A DNA stretch of 64,000 nt from Diphasiastrum complanatum (GCA_029204225.1 CM055102.1:31676607-31740606); one strand, 5' to 3'; positions 50,474 through 62,536 are shown, numbered from the stretch's first letter. Notes: generated from the letters alone by a model not told the origin. A program made the numbers and translations.

Positions 50474-50685
50474 GTGGAAGATTAATCTAGGTGATAGTAA
50501 TAACTATCAGTGACTTAAGAATGAAAATACTAATGCAACTTACAGAACAAGAAAACAATTATCCTATCGGCTAGCTTATCAGACTATAAAAATAGTTCTG
50601 AGATAAAACCGGTTAAGAAATCAGATGAATTCTAATATCAATCCTCTAAAGAATCAAAGAACAGCAAACTGGGGCTCTGATACCA

Positions 50686-51250
50686 TGCTGGGGAAATTGA
50701 GCGATTCCCTCAGTGCATGCACTATTGGTAACAGTAATAAATTTGGAGCTTTAATGCGCGGTAGTAGCGGAAGCAAGAGCAGACAATCAGACAAAGCAAT
50801 CAGAAAGTCGGACAGAAGGTCAAAAGCATGCAATATTGACATAAAATCTAAACGTAGAACTAGACAATAATTTATTCAGATTAAGTATAATGAAATACAA
50901 GTTAGATAATGCTGGTAATCACAAGACTATAGCGGAACGCGTGCTCACAAAACTAACTACGATCTGTAACAGCTATGAGCTTATACTGACAATCCGTCTG
51001 AAAGAAAGAATCAATGCACGAAGGCATCTACAATGTCCGTATCTGATAAGCTAGCATCTCAACGTCAATGTGCGCTTGAGCGTATGAATAATCAGCTTAG
51101 ATGATTTGGTTCATCTATTGTATGTGTCTTAATAGATTACAATAGTTATATATTTTACATTTGTGCAGATGAGTGTATAAAGGATGGCGTGGAGCCGTTG
51201 TGCCGTTAGGAAGAAGATTGTGGTTGTTGTCATTGTCAAGTTGGTTGTGC
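50686..51250 (-). repeat. Probable 5' LTR of the split copia element
   Basis: Begins with TG immediately right of the PBS (ends CA in the element's own sense). The outer border was not found because no partner LTR is recognisable in the window. Confidence 0.5.
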
Positions 51251-51599
51251 AGTACAGGAGATGACGAGCATGAGGAGGCTCGATAAGTCGATCTTCCTGA
51301 TATGTTGGATAAGTATTCTCCGATAAGTTGGTCAACTCCGACAAGTTGGTCTTTTTCTCTCGCTTGTCTTCAGTAGTTGAGCTGCGCGATAATGCATGTA
51401 AATATGCAGCAATGAATGGAACCGGATTAACATGAGATTTAGGAGAGTAGAGGAGATAAATCCAATAGGCTACGATGCATATTAAAGGCCTATTTTTCCA
51501 TATATAAGCAAAATATTTTGCACAGTGTAAGTATAAGAAAAAGCAAAATATAACCCTTCTACGTGAAAGACAAAACCTAATAATCAAAATTTACATCAT

Positions 51600-52058
51600 G
51601 TCAAAATTTTAAAGCTTTCCTCCTATTAGGATTGTATTAGAAAAAACAAAATCTTTTTACAATTTATAAATTTTGAAACATAGCCCTTAATTGTACATTT
51701 TTCATGAAAGTTACAAATAACATAAGCTTTTCAATTTGGGAAAAAATGAATAATGTCATTGCAAGTAAAGGTTGACTCTTGGACCACAACACATGTTGCC
51801 TACTCTACAATTTTACATTTAGTCATGTATTGCCAATTAATTTTTGTGTAAAAGCTTTCTTTTGTAGTGTGACCTTGTACTTCTTCAATACATTCATTCG
51901 TGTTTATGCAATGCATTTATTTGTGGACAAAAGCCTTTATGTTTGGAGGTCTTAAAGATATTCAAGGGCTCCAATATTAGTGTTCAAAAAGTTTCATGAA
52001 TCACATCATAAATTAGAGGCACTTCTGACATGGAGTCATAAATGGTACCCACCTTTGG

Positions 52059-52060
<2 letters not shown>
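51600..52060. other. Intergenic, no feature seen
   Basis: AT-rich sequence without supported frames or recognisable repeats. Confidence 0.5.

Positions 52061-52062
<2 letters not shown>

Positions 52063-52123
<61 letters not shown>
52063..52123 (+). repeat. (GA)30 microsatellite
   Basis: Pure GA run. Confidence 0.95.
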
Positions 52124-52127
<4 letters not shown>

Positions 52128-52184
52128 TTGGTCCCCAAACTTGGGGACATAAGAAAGAAAGAGACATCGTATGTGGTGAGAGGG

Positions 52185-52370
52185 AAAGGGTGGATTGGGT
52201 CACAGATGATCCCCACTCTTCTAGAGAAAGAAAGGGTGGATTGGAATTTGGGTCATAGATGGTCCCCATTCTTTTAGAGAGAGAAACGATGGCCTCAGTC
52301 ATAGACGGTCCCCACTCTTCTAAAGAAAAAAAGGGTTGACTTTGGTCGAGGGTGGTCCCCATTTTTAAAG
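52185..52370 (+). repeat. 60-65-bp imperfect tandem repeat (GGTCCCCA units)
   Basis: Three to four copies of a unit of the form 'ggtcatagatggtccccattcttttagagaaagaaagggtggattgg', at 52190, 52245, 52300 and 52345. The unit resembles the sequence just before the GA run at 52040. Confidence 0.7.
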
Positions 52371-52751
52371 ATGTTGAATTAAACTTGCCATTTTGGTTGG
52401 CATTACTCATCCTTTAAGTAACTCAATGATTTTTCTGGTGACCCTTTCGCTAGGAATCATATCATAAAAATAGGTCATCCTTAGTGTGGCATCCAAAGTT
52501 TTGTTGGCTTTAGATTCAAGCCCCTCTTGGAAACCAAGATGCTATTGTTCATTATATATTTTGGAAAATCCATTTCAACCCCAAGGACATTGAAGATCTT
52601 CCAAAACTCGAGGGCCAACAATAGGATGGCACATGAGCTCTTTTGTCACATCTCTTTTAAGTTGGCTAGTTGTTTTGTCCCATCCACATGCAAAACAACT
52701 ACTTTTTTTCACCATAATATTTGTGTTTTGTCTTGCTCTACACTTGAATGA

Positions 52752-52862
52752 GAGGAAATAACATTTTATGAGACTTCATTAATCTCATCTAAGAGTAGGT
52801 CCCCATTGAAATAATATCTTATGAGACTTCATTATCTCATGTAAGAGTAGGTCCCCATTGAC
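52752..52862 (+). repeat. Tandem duplication, about 57 bp
   Basis: 'aaataacattttatgagacttcattaatctcatctaagagtaggtccccattg' is followed directly by a second copy differing at a few bases. Confidence 0.8.
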
Positions 52863-53126
52863 CAAAGGATCCCTTTGAAATTTGGTGTGTGATTGCATAC
52901 ATGAGTCCATCTTGAGGGTAAGTCAAGGACCCTCGTCAAATGATAGTCCATGAAAACATGGGTACAAGTGTTTCATCATCGGTTCTAGTACATCATAAAT
53001 TAAAGATAGAAATAATTTGACTAGTAGAGAGGGCAAGGGGATAGGCTCTAAGTGTCTAGGGCATGGCTGCTATGGGGCATGCCAACCATATTGGAACCTT
53101 TTGACGACATCAAGTCCATGGTCACT

Positions 53127-53130
<4 letters not shown>

Positions 53131-53177
<47 letters not shown>

Positions 53178-53527
53178 ACAAATGACAAGCCACATCAAGG
53201 CCAGCACAAGGAAAGGGAACTAGGGTCCCACCTATACTAGCACACGAATCAACAACACACATATCATATGGTTTGACACAATGCTAACTGAAATTTTTTT
53301 GGAACTTGCAATTGGCTGTATCAAAAATAAAAAATATCTCAATAGTTGGACCCACTCAATTGGTACTACTTGATTTGGTATTTTGATATCGGCGGCAGGC
53401 CCCACACCAATGCTCGCCTACTAAAAAACCCTCTACTTTTAAAATTTGTAGGTTTGTTAAAAGTCGGGCTAAAAAAACCTATTGGTCCTAGTTTTAACAC
53501 TTAAATAACAATGTTTCATTGGAAGAG

Positions 53528-53582
<55 letters not shown>

Positions 53583-54190
53583 TTGAAGGGCCCGTGGGCC
53601 GCAAAAGCCTGAAGGCTGCATTGAGGCCCTTGCTTAGTTGTAGCTTGTAGGCCTAATGACATTTTTTAGCAAATTAAAAACTATAAGCTTTTTTCAACAG
53701 GTTAAAAAAGTATTAGCCTTTTAGATTACCTACAACTATAAATTTAGTAGGTGAATATCAGTGTTGAGCGGGTATATAGGATCACGGCTGGTATCAATAA
53801 TGGATATCAACATGGTATCAAAAAACCGACCCGACTAGTATATGAATTGGAGAACATGGTATTAGAAATTCATATACTAGTCGGGTCGGTTGGCGTAGCG
53901 TGAGATAATTTGAAACAGAGAGATGCTGGCAGCGCATGCTAGAACATAATTGGAGCAGCGTAGGGTATGGCTGGAACAGGTGAGTTGGTGAGAGAGAGAG
54001 AATGGCACAGGTGAGAGAGTGGAGAGATTGGAATTGAGAGAGCAGAGAGAGTTGAGAGAGAGAGATGAGAGGTGAGAGCGGAGAGGGATGTGAGAGAGCA
54101 GAGAGAGTTGACAGAGATAGAGAGATGAGAGGTGAGAGCAGAGTGGGAGAGAGAGATGAGAGGTGAGAGGTGAGAGCAAAGAGGGAGCAT

Positions 54191-54236
<46 letters not shown>

Positions 54237-54240
54237 CGAG
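53131..54240 (+). repeat. Cluster of GA-rich satellites
   Basis: Pure GA runs at 53131-53174, 53528-53578 and 54196-54234. Between 53990 and 54185 lies an irregular purine-rich array of 'gagaggtgagagcagag' type units. These lie upstream of the UNC93-like gene. Confidence 0.85.
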
Positions 54241-54599
54241 ACATTGAGCGATTTTTGAATTTTAGGGCTTTTTAGGGTTAGGGTCTTTAGGGCTTATGGA
54301 CCAAAAAAATAGCCATAAAGTGAGGTGTTAGACACTTGTTAGTGTTTGGGATGTAAATCACAGGACGCGTGGAGACTTAGCGACGGCAGCTCTACATGGT
54401 GTTGGATATTGCCAGGTGTTTAAAAGTACGACACGCTAAAATCGAAGTGGGCGCCGTGTAAATGTTTTTGTGGAGGGAGGATAGAGATGAAGTAGCGTAG
54501 CTTAAATGCAACTGCCGAGCTGGTGAGCAGACGACATCTCCAGGAACTGTCGTCGTCGGAGGAGGAGAGTCGAGAGAAAGAGCTCCAAGCTTCGAAGCC
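54241..54599 (+). promoter_or_regulatory. 5' flank of the UNC93-like gene with telo-box-like motif
   Basis: 'tttttagggttagggtctttagggc' at 54268-54292 contains TTAGGGTTAGGG, the telomere-repeat-like (telo-box) motif common in plant promoters. No convincing TATA box was identified. The region is bounded upstream by the GA array. Confidence 0.35.
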
Positions 54600-56081
54600 A
54601 TGGCCACACAAGAAGGAGCAGCAGCAGAAGGGAAAGGAAAAGGTGAATCAGGAGGAGTAGGAGGAAAGGGGTGGCTATGGCCCAGATACAACAGCCCCTT
54701 GGTGCAAGTATGCATCATCGGAGCAGTCTGCTTTTGCTGCCCAGGCATGTTCAACGTGCTTTCGGGATTGGGCGGAGGCGGGCAGGTGAGCGATCAAGCA
54801 GCCAACAACGCCCTCACAGCTCTCTACGCAACCTTTGCTGTGTTCGGGGTGCTTGGGGGTGGAATCTACAACCTCTTCGGCCCTCGCATCTGCCTCTTCT
54901 CCGGCTGCACTCTCTACATCCTCTACGTCGGCTCTTTTCTCAACTACAACCACACGCAGAATGAAGGATTCGTGGTGGCAGCGGGGGCGCTTCTCGGCGT
55001 GGGCGCCGGCCTCCTCTGGGCTGGCCAAGGCGCCATCGTCACATCGTATCCGCCCCCGCAGAGTAAAGGCCGCTACATTTCTATCTTCTGGTGCATCTTC
55101 AACTTCGGTGGGGTTTTTGGTAGCTTCGTGCCATTTGTGTTGAATTTTAACAGACAAGCTGGGTCTGTAAACGACGCCACCTATATTGCCTTCATGGTGA
55201 TCATGAGTCTCGGTGTGCTGCTCACACTCACTCTCGCCACCGCAGACAGGGTGGTGAGGGATGATGGCAGCCGAGTCGCCACTGTCAAATACTCCAACCC
55301 GCTGGCGGAGGGATGGGAGATTCTAAAGCTGTTTCGCAATCCGCGACTGCTGATGCTCTTCCCTGCTTGCTTTGCGAGCAATTTCTTTTACACATACCAA
55401 TTCAACAATGTGAATGGCTTGCTCTTCAACATTCGCACCAGAAGCTTCAACAACGTGTTCTACTGGGGAGCCCAGATGGCCGGATCACTCGCAATAGGCT
55501 TTATCCTCGATCGTAGCAACTCCAAAAGAAGAACTCGTGGCTTCATCGGCTTGTCAGTGATGGCGATCTTCACCACAGTAGTGTGGGGGGGAGCTTTGGC
55601 CAATCAGCTGCACTATTCGCGTCATAATCATCCGTCCAAGCTTTTGGATTTCAAAGACTCTGGATCAGCGTATGCAGGCCCATTTCTGCTCTATTTTATG
55701 TTCGGATTGCTTGATTCCATGTATCAGACTCTTTGTTACTGGATCATCGGCACTCTCTCGCAGGATAGTCAGTCCTTGAGCAGGTACAGCGGATTTTATA
55801 AAGGAGTTCAGAGCGCCGGGGGTGCCATAGCTTGGCAGGTCGACCAAAGGGGATTGCCCTTGCTGTGGGAGCTTTTGATAAACTGGATTCTGTTGACAAT
55901 CAGCTTTCCGCTGGTGGCTTTGGTGTTGAAAGATGTGAAGGAAGCTAGCACAGGAAAGGTGGAGATGGAAGGGATGATGGGCGCATTAGAGGTGGTGCCC
56001 AGACAAGCCAAGGACAAAGAAATTGACAAAGACAGGAATAACTTGCTAAAAGCTCAGCAAAACTCCTCCTTGGTAGCTTAG
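54600..56081 (+). CDS. UNC93-like major facilitator family protein
   Basis: A single uninterrupted exon of 493 codons, the usual length of plant UNC93-like 1 (UNC93/DUF895) proteins. The N-terminus is a short Gly/Lys-rich cytosolic leader (1-30), followed by about 11-12 hydrophobic segments. The first four are near residues 33-55 ('VCIIGAVCFCCPGMFNVL'), 66-90, 95-115 and 122-148. A conserved small-residue helix ('GALLGVGAGLLWAGQGA') is followed by 'SKGRYISIFWCIFNFGG', typical of the family. A charged loop at about 215-245 separates the two halves. The tail (about 445-493) is hydrophilic and acidic/Lys-rich. Substrate unknown: animal UNC93 proteins regulate K+ channels or receptors, and plant ones are linked to K+ and stress responses, but nothing here proves it. 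The first ATG with a good context (agccATGGcc) is taken as the start. Codon use is GC-richer than the surroundings. Confidence 0.93.
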   Translation: MATQEGAAAEGKGKGESGGVGGKGWLWPRYNSPLVQVCIIGAVCFCCPGMFNVLSGLGGGGQVSDQAANNALTALYATFAVFGVLGGGIYNLFGPRICLFSGCTLYILYVGSFLNYNHTQNEGFVVAAGALLGVGAGLLWAGQGAIVTSYPPPQSKGRYISIFWCIFNFGGVFGSFVPFVLNFNRQAGSVNDATYIAFMVIMSLGVLLTLTLATADRVVRDDGSRVATVKYSNPLAEGWEILKLFRNPRLLMLFPACFASNFFYTYQFNNVNGLLFNIRTRSFNNVFYWGAQMAGSLAIGFILDRSNSKRRTRGFIGLSVMAIFTTVVWGGALANQLHYSRHNHPSKLLDFKDSGSAYAGPFLLYFMFGLLDSMYQTLCYWIIGTLSQDSQSLSRYSGFYKGVQSAGGAIAWQVDQRGLPLLWELLINWILLTISFPLVALVLKDVKEASTGKVEMEGMMGALEVVPRQAKDKEIDKDRNNLLKAQQNSSLVA

Positions 56082-56689
56082 CAAGTTAGCTGTAGAGGTC
56101 TCTACTATAATTATCAGAACAATTTTTTTACTCTGGAACTAAAGTAGTGTGGAAGAACAAGATAATTGGTGGGGCAGTTCACCAGATCTCTGCTCTGGAG
56201 CTGATGGATATGTTTAACTCAACCTCCAGGGTTTGAAACAGTATGTGCGTTTTCTGCGCATTGGACTTAAGTCTTGAATTCTGAAATCTGATCTTGGTAT
56301 GAAAAGAAACATGCCAATCAGCTTGGAATTGTATTTGATGAACTTGAGCAAACTATGCTAATTGTAATATGTAAACTCTTGAATTCGATGATCTAAAAGT
56401 TTGTGGCTGGACGCCGTAAAGCGGAAGATTGCTTGCCTGGATTGTTATGTGGGTTACTACCCTAGACCCGTATATATTTTTGACCTTGTTCCCTCTTTGA
56501 GCAGGAATTGACCAGCTACTTGAAGGAATTCTTAAGACTCTAGTAATATTTACCATGATCCATCTCCTATAATACAATTCACTGTCTTTATTGTGCTTGG
56601 AACAATGCATCCATTCTAACTCGTTCGCCTGGGCAATTGCAACTTGCAGAGCATTGCCAAACAAGACTAAAGGGGCTAGTGCTTATTCA

Positions 56690-56863
56690 GTTTCATGTTA
56701 TGCCACCGTAGTTCATTCCCTCCGACTCCTTGATAATTTTATGAATATCAGAGGTTTGCACGAGGAGGAAAAAACATAGCGCTCACTTATCACTGAATTC
56801 CTTGATAGTGCATAAAATTATCAAGGAGTCGGAGGGAATGAACTACGGTGGCACAACATAAAC
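56690..56863. mobile_element. Foldback / Stowaway-like MITE, 50-bp inverted arms
   Basis: The arm 56690-56743 is the near-perfect inverse of 56811-56863 (about 50 paired bases, one mismatch and a one-base bulge), around a loop of about 67 bases. Each arm contains 'ttcattccctccgactcc', which resembles the CTCCCTCCGTCC motif in Stowaway MITE ends. No clear TA duplication is visible at the borders. It lies about 610 bp after the UNC93-like stop, so it may be transcribed in the 3' UTR. Confidence 0.7.
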
Positions 56864-56869
56864 CTTGCA

Positions 56870-58030
56870 ACTTCTAGCACCATAATCCAACTTCAACTGG
56901 ATGTATATCGGATTTATCTCTCTCCACTTAGTTCCTCTCTTTCAGTTTCTGACAACTTTGTTAGATTTCCTATAATCGTGTTCCAATGAAATAAGAATCA
57001 AATCAAATCCAGAGGGCTTTGTTTCTATTATTCCTGCAATTTCACCACCTCCAGGAGCATAATGTCCATCCAATTTTCTCTCTCGTAAGAATCTGTCATT
57101 CTCTCTCCTCTCTCCGGTGGAATGCACGTTCTCTCTCCTCTCTCTGGTGGAATGTGCAAGTGCTATGTGGCAGCCCGTCATTGGCTGTCCACATCCACAT
57201 TCCACCACAAACGTAAAAAAATTTGCGAAAAAAAGGGGCAAAAAACCGAAAAAAAAATACTGGTCCACGCGTACGGCCAAAAAACGAAAAAAAAAAAAAA
57301 ACATTCGTACAATGGCATTACGTAAGGGAAGGCCCGAAGCCCTCGTATATCTAGCTATTTCCATCATTGCAGGATCCTTGAGTTGGAATCCAAGCATTCT
57401 TCCAATTGGTTCCATTTATTTCCATTTGTCTTGATTGCAATGTATGAGAACGACATTTTATTAGGTGATGTGAAAATATGCGAACACCAGCTTAGGCCTA
57501 TATTGGAGGCCAAATTTGAGGGCCAACTTGCCAAATTGAGGGCTTCATAAGTGTGAATTCCAACAAGAAGTAGCGGGCCAAAATTTTTCCACTAATAACA
57601 GTCATTTACTTAGTTTAGAGGTCAATAACATTCATTTAGTTAGTTCAGAGGTTTCATGTGAAAGATCAATTGGATATTGGCACTTACAAATTCTCTTGGT
57701 GTATGAAACTTTAACATGGTATTAGAGCATTAGTTACTAGGCTTTCAAGGTTATTTAGGTAATTGCTATTTGTGCACGATCGAAGGTATGCCAAATTTAT
57801 TTTAGGTAATCAATTTGGTGTTTGTGCATTAGAGAAAATATGGGCCCAAAGAGGGCCCTATAAGGAATGCCATGTAGGAGAGAGAAAAATAACAATAAAG
57901 TTATTAAAATATCATTTTCTAACTTCTTTACGGATCTGCCTGCACAACTTTCCATGAAAATGAATGTACCTTACTTTAGTCACATCAAACTTCACTGGTG
58001 CTTAACCATAGTTAAAGTATAATTTTCGAA
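56870..58030. other. Intergenic with a PBS-like site
   Basis: A short tandem 'ttctctctcctctctccggtggaatg' (57095-57155, two copies) and an A-rich stretch (57210-57305). At 57715-57729 'catggtattagagca' resembles the tRNA-Met primer site of copia elements, but no pol gene follows. No host gene seen. Confidence 0.45.
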
Positions 58031-58289
58031 ATGTCGAAATATCCCCTCCCAATAGTTGGGAACACTCAAAAATTTGAATTAGGAGTGACATTTAAAAAAC
58101 AAAATGCCCTACGCCATTTCTATCTCCAAGGTCAACGCCATATCCAACTCTGTTATTGTCGTTGTGCTGTTTGTTACTATACTATTGTACTGATGACAGA
58201 GCTTTATCATCTTCATGTGGATCTGTCACCAAAATATGCTCAGCTCAAGACAAGCAATTCACAGCAACCCAAATGTCAACTTCTGATAT

Positions 58290-60050
58290 GATCCGATACA
58301 GGGAGGGAAAGCTAAAGCATGTAGATTTATGGTCATCAGGAACATTGTATCCTATTGATCCATATTCATTGCAACATCCGGATTTTCATTCGATGAGTCA
58401 ATTAAAAATCTATGTGTGTCATGGCAAAAATGGCCTTTTGGGTTACTGTGAAAATTTGATGCTTTATGAGAATGCACATTCAATGCAAAGAATACATTAT
58501 TTGGAAGAGAAATTAAGGAAAATATCAAAGGAGTGCGATAAAAAATCTACAAAGTTGAAAACTTTTTTGGAAGAAAATGAGATGTTAAAAAAGGAGATCC
58601 AAACGTTGAAATCTTATTTGAGTCATTTTACAACTAGTAATGATGAGATGAAAACTGCATTTCAATCCATGCGTATATCATATTTGTCTCTAGTCAAAGA
58701 TATTGATGTGCTCAACAAAAAGGTCAGAAACAACAAGAGAAAAAGATTGGTAACCAAGGATATATGTGATCTATCATCTAGATGAGCTTATCGAAAAAGA
58801 TGAATCCGTGCTTTCAAGTAAGTTATAGCTTATTTGGTTTAATATTGCTTGAACTTTTCAAATTCAATCATAATCACTAGTTCTGTTATTTATTAATTTC
58901 AACTTTCTATTGATTTGTTTATTGTGCTGCTATGAATACTATGATTGTCCTAATCTCTACTGACAGTTTTATGAATATTATGTTTGCAATGCAGATCAAC
59001 ATTGGTTGCTAAAGACCATTTGGCCGATGAGATTTTCATTGGAAACTCACTAGGTTCTATTTTGACTTCTAAACCTATGAAATTAATGTTAAAAAATACC
59101 AAAATGAAAAAGATGAAAGGCTTCAGTTACTGATAACATTATGAATGAAGTTGGAAAATATTGGACACTACATTGATTCAAGGGGCATGTGACTTTTCTA
59201 GCATCAATAGAGAAGCATATGCAACAATGTTTAAGATGATAAAGAGGCATTTGCACAGGTAAGTATTAAAAAGTTTCCAATCCCGCGACCATTTCATCTT
59301 TAAAAAAAAAGAGACATGTTAAACCAAGGTATGCAGACAATAGTTGATAATCCATCTCATATCAATGAAGTGTATCACTCAAAAGGAGAATGTTTAGCAT
59401 ATAACAATTCCAACAATTTATTTATTGACATTAATCAGTTACTAACATTCATCATAAATTTTTACAGTACTACAAATGAGAATGTCAATAACAAGTTGAT
59501 AGTTGTTCTCAAGTTAGATGAGTCTGAAATTATAAAAGGACAAAAAATGGAAATAGTCAGTCTTACGATCATGAATGGAGCACTTTCAAATTCAGAAGAC
59601 TAAGAAGGCCTCAACTTCAGTGTTCAATCAGAAATTGATATTTGGTGGTTGGCAGCTGTTTAGGTATAGTAGTTCCTTCACATATTCAATAGGGGTAATC
59701 TAATATGGATTTCATATGGAAAATCTTCTTTGTGTTAATATTGTTCTAAAACATTTGTTTGTTTCTCTTATAGGTGATGAAAGAAGACCATGACATGAAA
59801 GAAGACCATGACATTCTCTCATGGATATTTAATAGAACGTCATATCTTGCCACCATCAAAATTCACATGGATGGAGATCCACTCAGTATTCTTGAAATTG
59901 GCACTTTCAACTTCAGCTTCCAATTTTTCAACTTTATTTTGAAAATTTTGTATCCGAACTTCAAAAACCTGGACATTGTTACAAAGATTAGCTATATTCT
60001 ATTTTTGTGGTGGCCCATGTTTAACAAACAATGTCAGAGAGATTGATCAA
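58290..60050 (+). mobile_element. Family X transposase-like gene, copy B
   Basis: Same block order as copy A, now on the plus strand: 'KHVDLWSSGTLYPIDP' and 'CHGKNGLLGYCENL' (58315-58470), then a long coiled coil ending in 'NKKVRNNKRKRL' (58490-58785). Next 'SINREAYATMFKMIKRHLHR' ends at a GTAAGT donor (59200-59263). 'MQTIVDNPSHINEVYHSKGE' and 'LIVVLKLDESEIIKGQKMEI' follow (59330-59560), then 'MKEDHDILSWIFNRTS' (59797-59845), where 'MKEDHD' is duplicated. After about 59900 the match to copy A stops, so the Cys-pair end is lost. Introns appear between blocks. Stops within blocks are few, so it is younger or better kept than copy A. Confidence 0.55.
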
Positions 60051-60800
60051 AGAGATATTTGATCTGAGAGAGAAAATGCCATAGAATAAGTAGCAAATCA
60101 TGATAGAGCATACACACGAGAAAAGCTAAACATGGGACCTTTTCTAAGACATGAATATTGGCCAATCATTTCTTGGAAAGGTTCTACACAAGAAACTTCC
60201 AATTTTGTTGCAATTGCCTTCCCCTGGGATATCCAACGAGCTGAATTGTAAAAGGTCACCGCAGTACTCAACATTGTCCATAAATCTAAGAATTGGCTAA
60301 AGATTCTTCTTAAACAATGGTATAGTCCATCTAGAGTAGTACTAACTCATCAATAGCACACGTGATCCAATGTCTTGCAGTTTGATGTTTGACCATAAAT
60401 CCATTGAGAGGATTGTTATGGATAATATACGTTCGGCATGAAGCTTTGCACCATTGATTTCAATGCATGGATTACCATGAGAATCAACAACTTTCACTTT
60501 CAACATATGTATCTCATGCCCATATTGTTTCTCAAAAAATTATATTCTTGTAGGTGGCCCAAGTTAGACAACCAATGTTAGAGAGACTTGTCATGTACTT
60601 TTAGTACATCAGTGTTTATCAACACATTAGAATATCCATTGTAAGATTTGTAGGCCCAAAAGGAGCTATTAGCCGTAAGAACAAGACTTTCCCTCAAGAT
60701 AGTTATATTTAGTTCAGTAAGAGCATTGTCTATAACTAGGCAAGAGACATAAACTTTTGGATCTTTTGGCTCATTTGCAAATGAGATGGCTCTAAGCTTG
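59880..60800 (-). other. Minus-strand open blocks, protein unrecognised
   Basis: Three uninterrupted minus-strand frames. 60795-60563 reads 'TELNITILRESLVLTANSS' and 'FWAYKSYNGYSNVLINTDVL'. 60530-60340 reads 'HMLKVKVVDSHGNPCIEING' and 'MDLWSNIKLQDIGSRVLL'. 60010-59880 reads 'VFEVRIQNFQNKVEKLEAEV'; an acceptor-like 'tgtccag' precedes the last. Block composition (alternating hydrophobic and polar, few stops) argues for former coding sequence of an element distinct from family X. I do not recognise it. Confidence 0.3.
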
Positions 60801-61319
60801 TAGTATGCACAATAACTATAACTACTGTGGCATTCTCATGAGATTAAATGTGATACGAAAAATTGAACTGAGTATCATATCAGAAATATTTTTGGTGCTT
60901 AAGCTTTGAAAATAGCAATGGCAAGGAGACCGAGATCTATAGTTGAGTCTATGATTCTTTACATTAAGAAAGATGATACTGATAACTGGAAGCCAACAAA
61001 ATATACGAAGAATTCATGGGTCTTGCTGCATCCATCATCAAAGGACAATTTTTGACAGAAGAAAAGGGCAAAGATAACATACAAATCTTATTGGAAAGCA
61101 AAAATTTAAGACAACTCCCAGAGGTTAGTCTATATCAGGAGTTGTAGTACAATATGCTTATATGCATTCAAAAATAAAAGTACAAGATATCAATCCTCAT
61201 GATCATAAAAAATGTAACTGTAAGTATATTAAAACATATGCACTTTACAACAATCTTAAGTGTTTTCTGATTGAAGCTCTTCAGATTATGATTTAAATTA
61301 TTCAACGTTTTTTTTTTTT

Positions 61320-61692
61320 CCAGATTTGTATCCATCAAACATAAGTGAATGGAAGCCAGCACAATCACTTGCAGGAATATTGGATGTGATTCACTCTAAT
61401 GTTGAAAAGCTGCAATACAAAGGAAGAAGTCCAAAGGAACTTGCAGATACTGGTAGGTATTTTTATGAATCTTCATATATACCACAAACGGATTGAAGCA
61501 ATTCCATTTCCAATTTTTCAGAGTGATGAGTGGCCTACTCCTGATAGTATTGTTTCTAAATCCTTCAAATGCAAGCTACTCTTGGATGTTAGAAATGCCA
61601 TGAAATTAAGTACGGCTTCAAAAATTGTTCACCTAAGTTGGTTTCTCTCATTGCATATATTTGTTGATTTTTTCTCAAGTGCAAGTGTTTGA
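61320..61692 (+). other. Spliced-looking coding fragment, unknown
   Basis: After a T-run and 'tttttttttccag' acceptor at 61322, an open frame reads 'LYPSNISEWKPAQSLAGILD' and 'GRSPKELADTGRYFYESSYI'. In a second frame follow 'IPFPIFQSDEWPTPDSIVSK' and 'KLLLDVRNAMKLSTASKI', ending at 61692. Possibly the C-terminal part of the element whose N-terminal part is copy B. Confidence 0.3.
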
Positions 61693-62536
61693 AGGGCACC
61701 AACTTTATTTGTTTGCAAGGATTTATCGGATGAGACTTTGTCAAATCTCATGGATCAAGGCTAGGATAGTAAAACAAATAATGATATAGAATGCATGAAA
61801 AAAAAGTCGTCAATGATCTTCCGTTATCATATCGAAAAAAAAATGCTCAAGTTCACATTTAGCTATTAGAGATTCAAGAAAACTGATGTTTCCACTAGAT
61901 CAAGACTTCCAAATAAATGGTGACACAAACCGAAAGATATAAGCATCATACACAATGAAGAATTTTTTACTACGATTGCGGTGGAAGAGCATTGGAGCCT
62001 TGATTTTATCATAGTAGAGCTCATGCTATTACAAACCAATCTACCCACTTATTTCATATTCATCATCAACGGAATACTCGTAAGTACTCTATGTTTGTCG
62101 CCATTTCAAAATAGTACACACTAAAGGTTGAATGACATAATTTGCAATGACACACTAGTAATGTTTGTCTAATTACACTGCGAAAAAGAAAGAAGCTGAT
62201 AACGTGCTACAAAGATCTACCTACCACAATCACAATTGCTATCAATTCAATACCTTTTGTATCTATGTTTGTTCTGTGCTACCTGTATTATTCTAATCTT
62301 TATTTAGTGTAATAACATCATCATCAACGCCATCATCATCAAGGGGTGGCTAAAGCCTTGCCCTCTCCTATATGCTCAGGATAATTTCTTGCCTGAATTA
62401 GTACACCTGGGCTGTTGTGTATTCACAAAGTGTAAACTGCAAGATAGAATATTTACGTATTAGTTATGGTTAAAAAATCTATAGCATAGAAAAATTAATC
62501 ACGACTTCAAAACCAAGAATAAATAGAATAAATTAC

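Larger units (their letters stand above)
44192..50685 (-). mobile_element. Ty1/copia element (minus), split by a nested copia
   Basis: Minus-strand order: PBS 'TGGTATCAGAGCCCC' (50685-50671), gag (50473-49990), zinc knuckle, protease (49690-49475), integrase (49390-48390), then interrupted by the plus-strand element 45038-48240, then RT (44863-44192). RNase H and the 3' LTR were not found. The nested element carries a TCGGC duplication of this host's sequence. The host therefore inserted first. All its genes carry stops or lost catalytic residues. Confidence 0.88.

Noticed and set aside
53877..54244. Leu/Ser-rich minus-strand frames upstream of the UNC93-like gene
   Set aside because: Products of the GAGAG-rich purine array read in reverse.
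54675..55157. Open frames on the minus strand and in frame 2 across the UNC93-like gene
   Set aside because: They are shadows of the 493-codon plus-strand frame, without family motifs.
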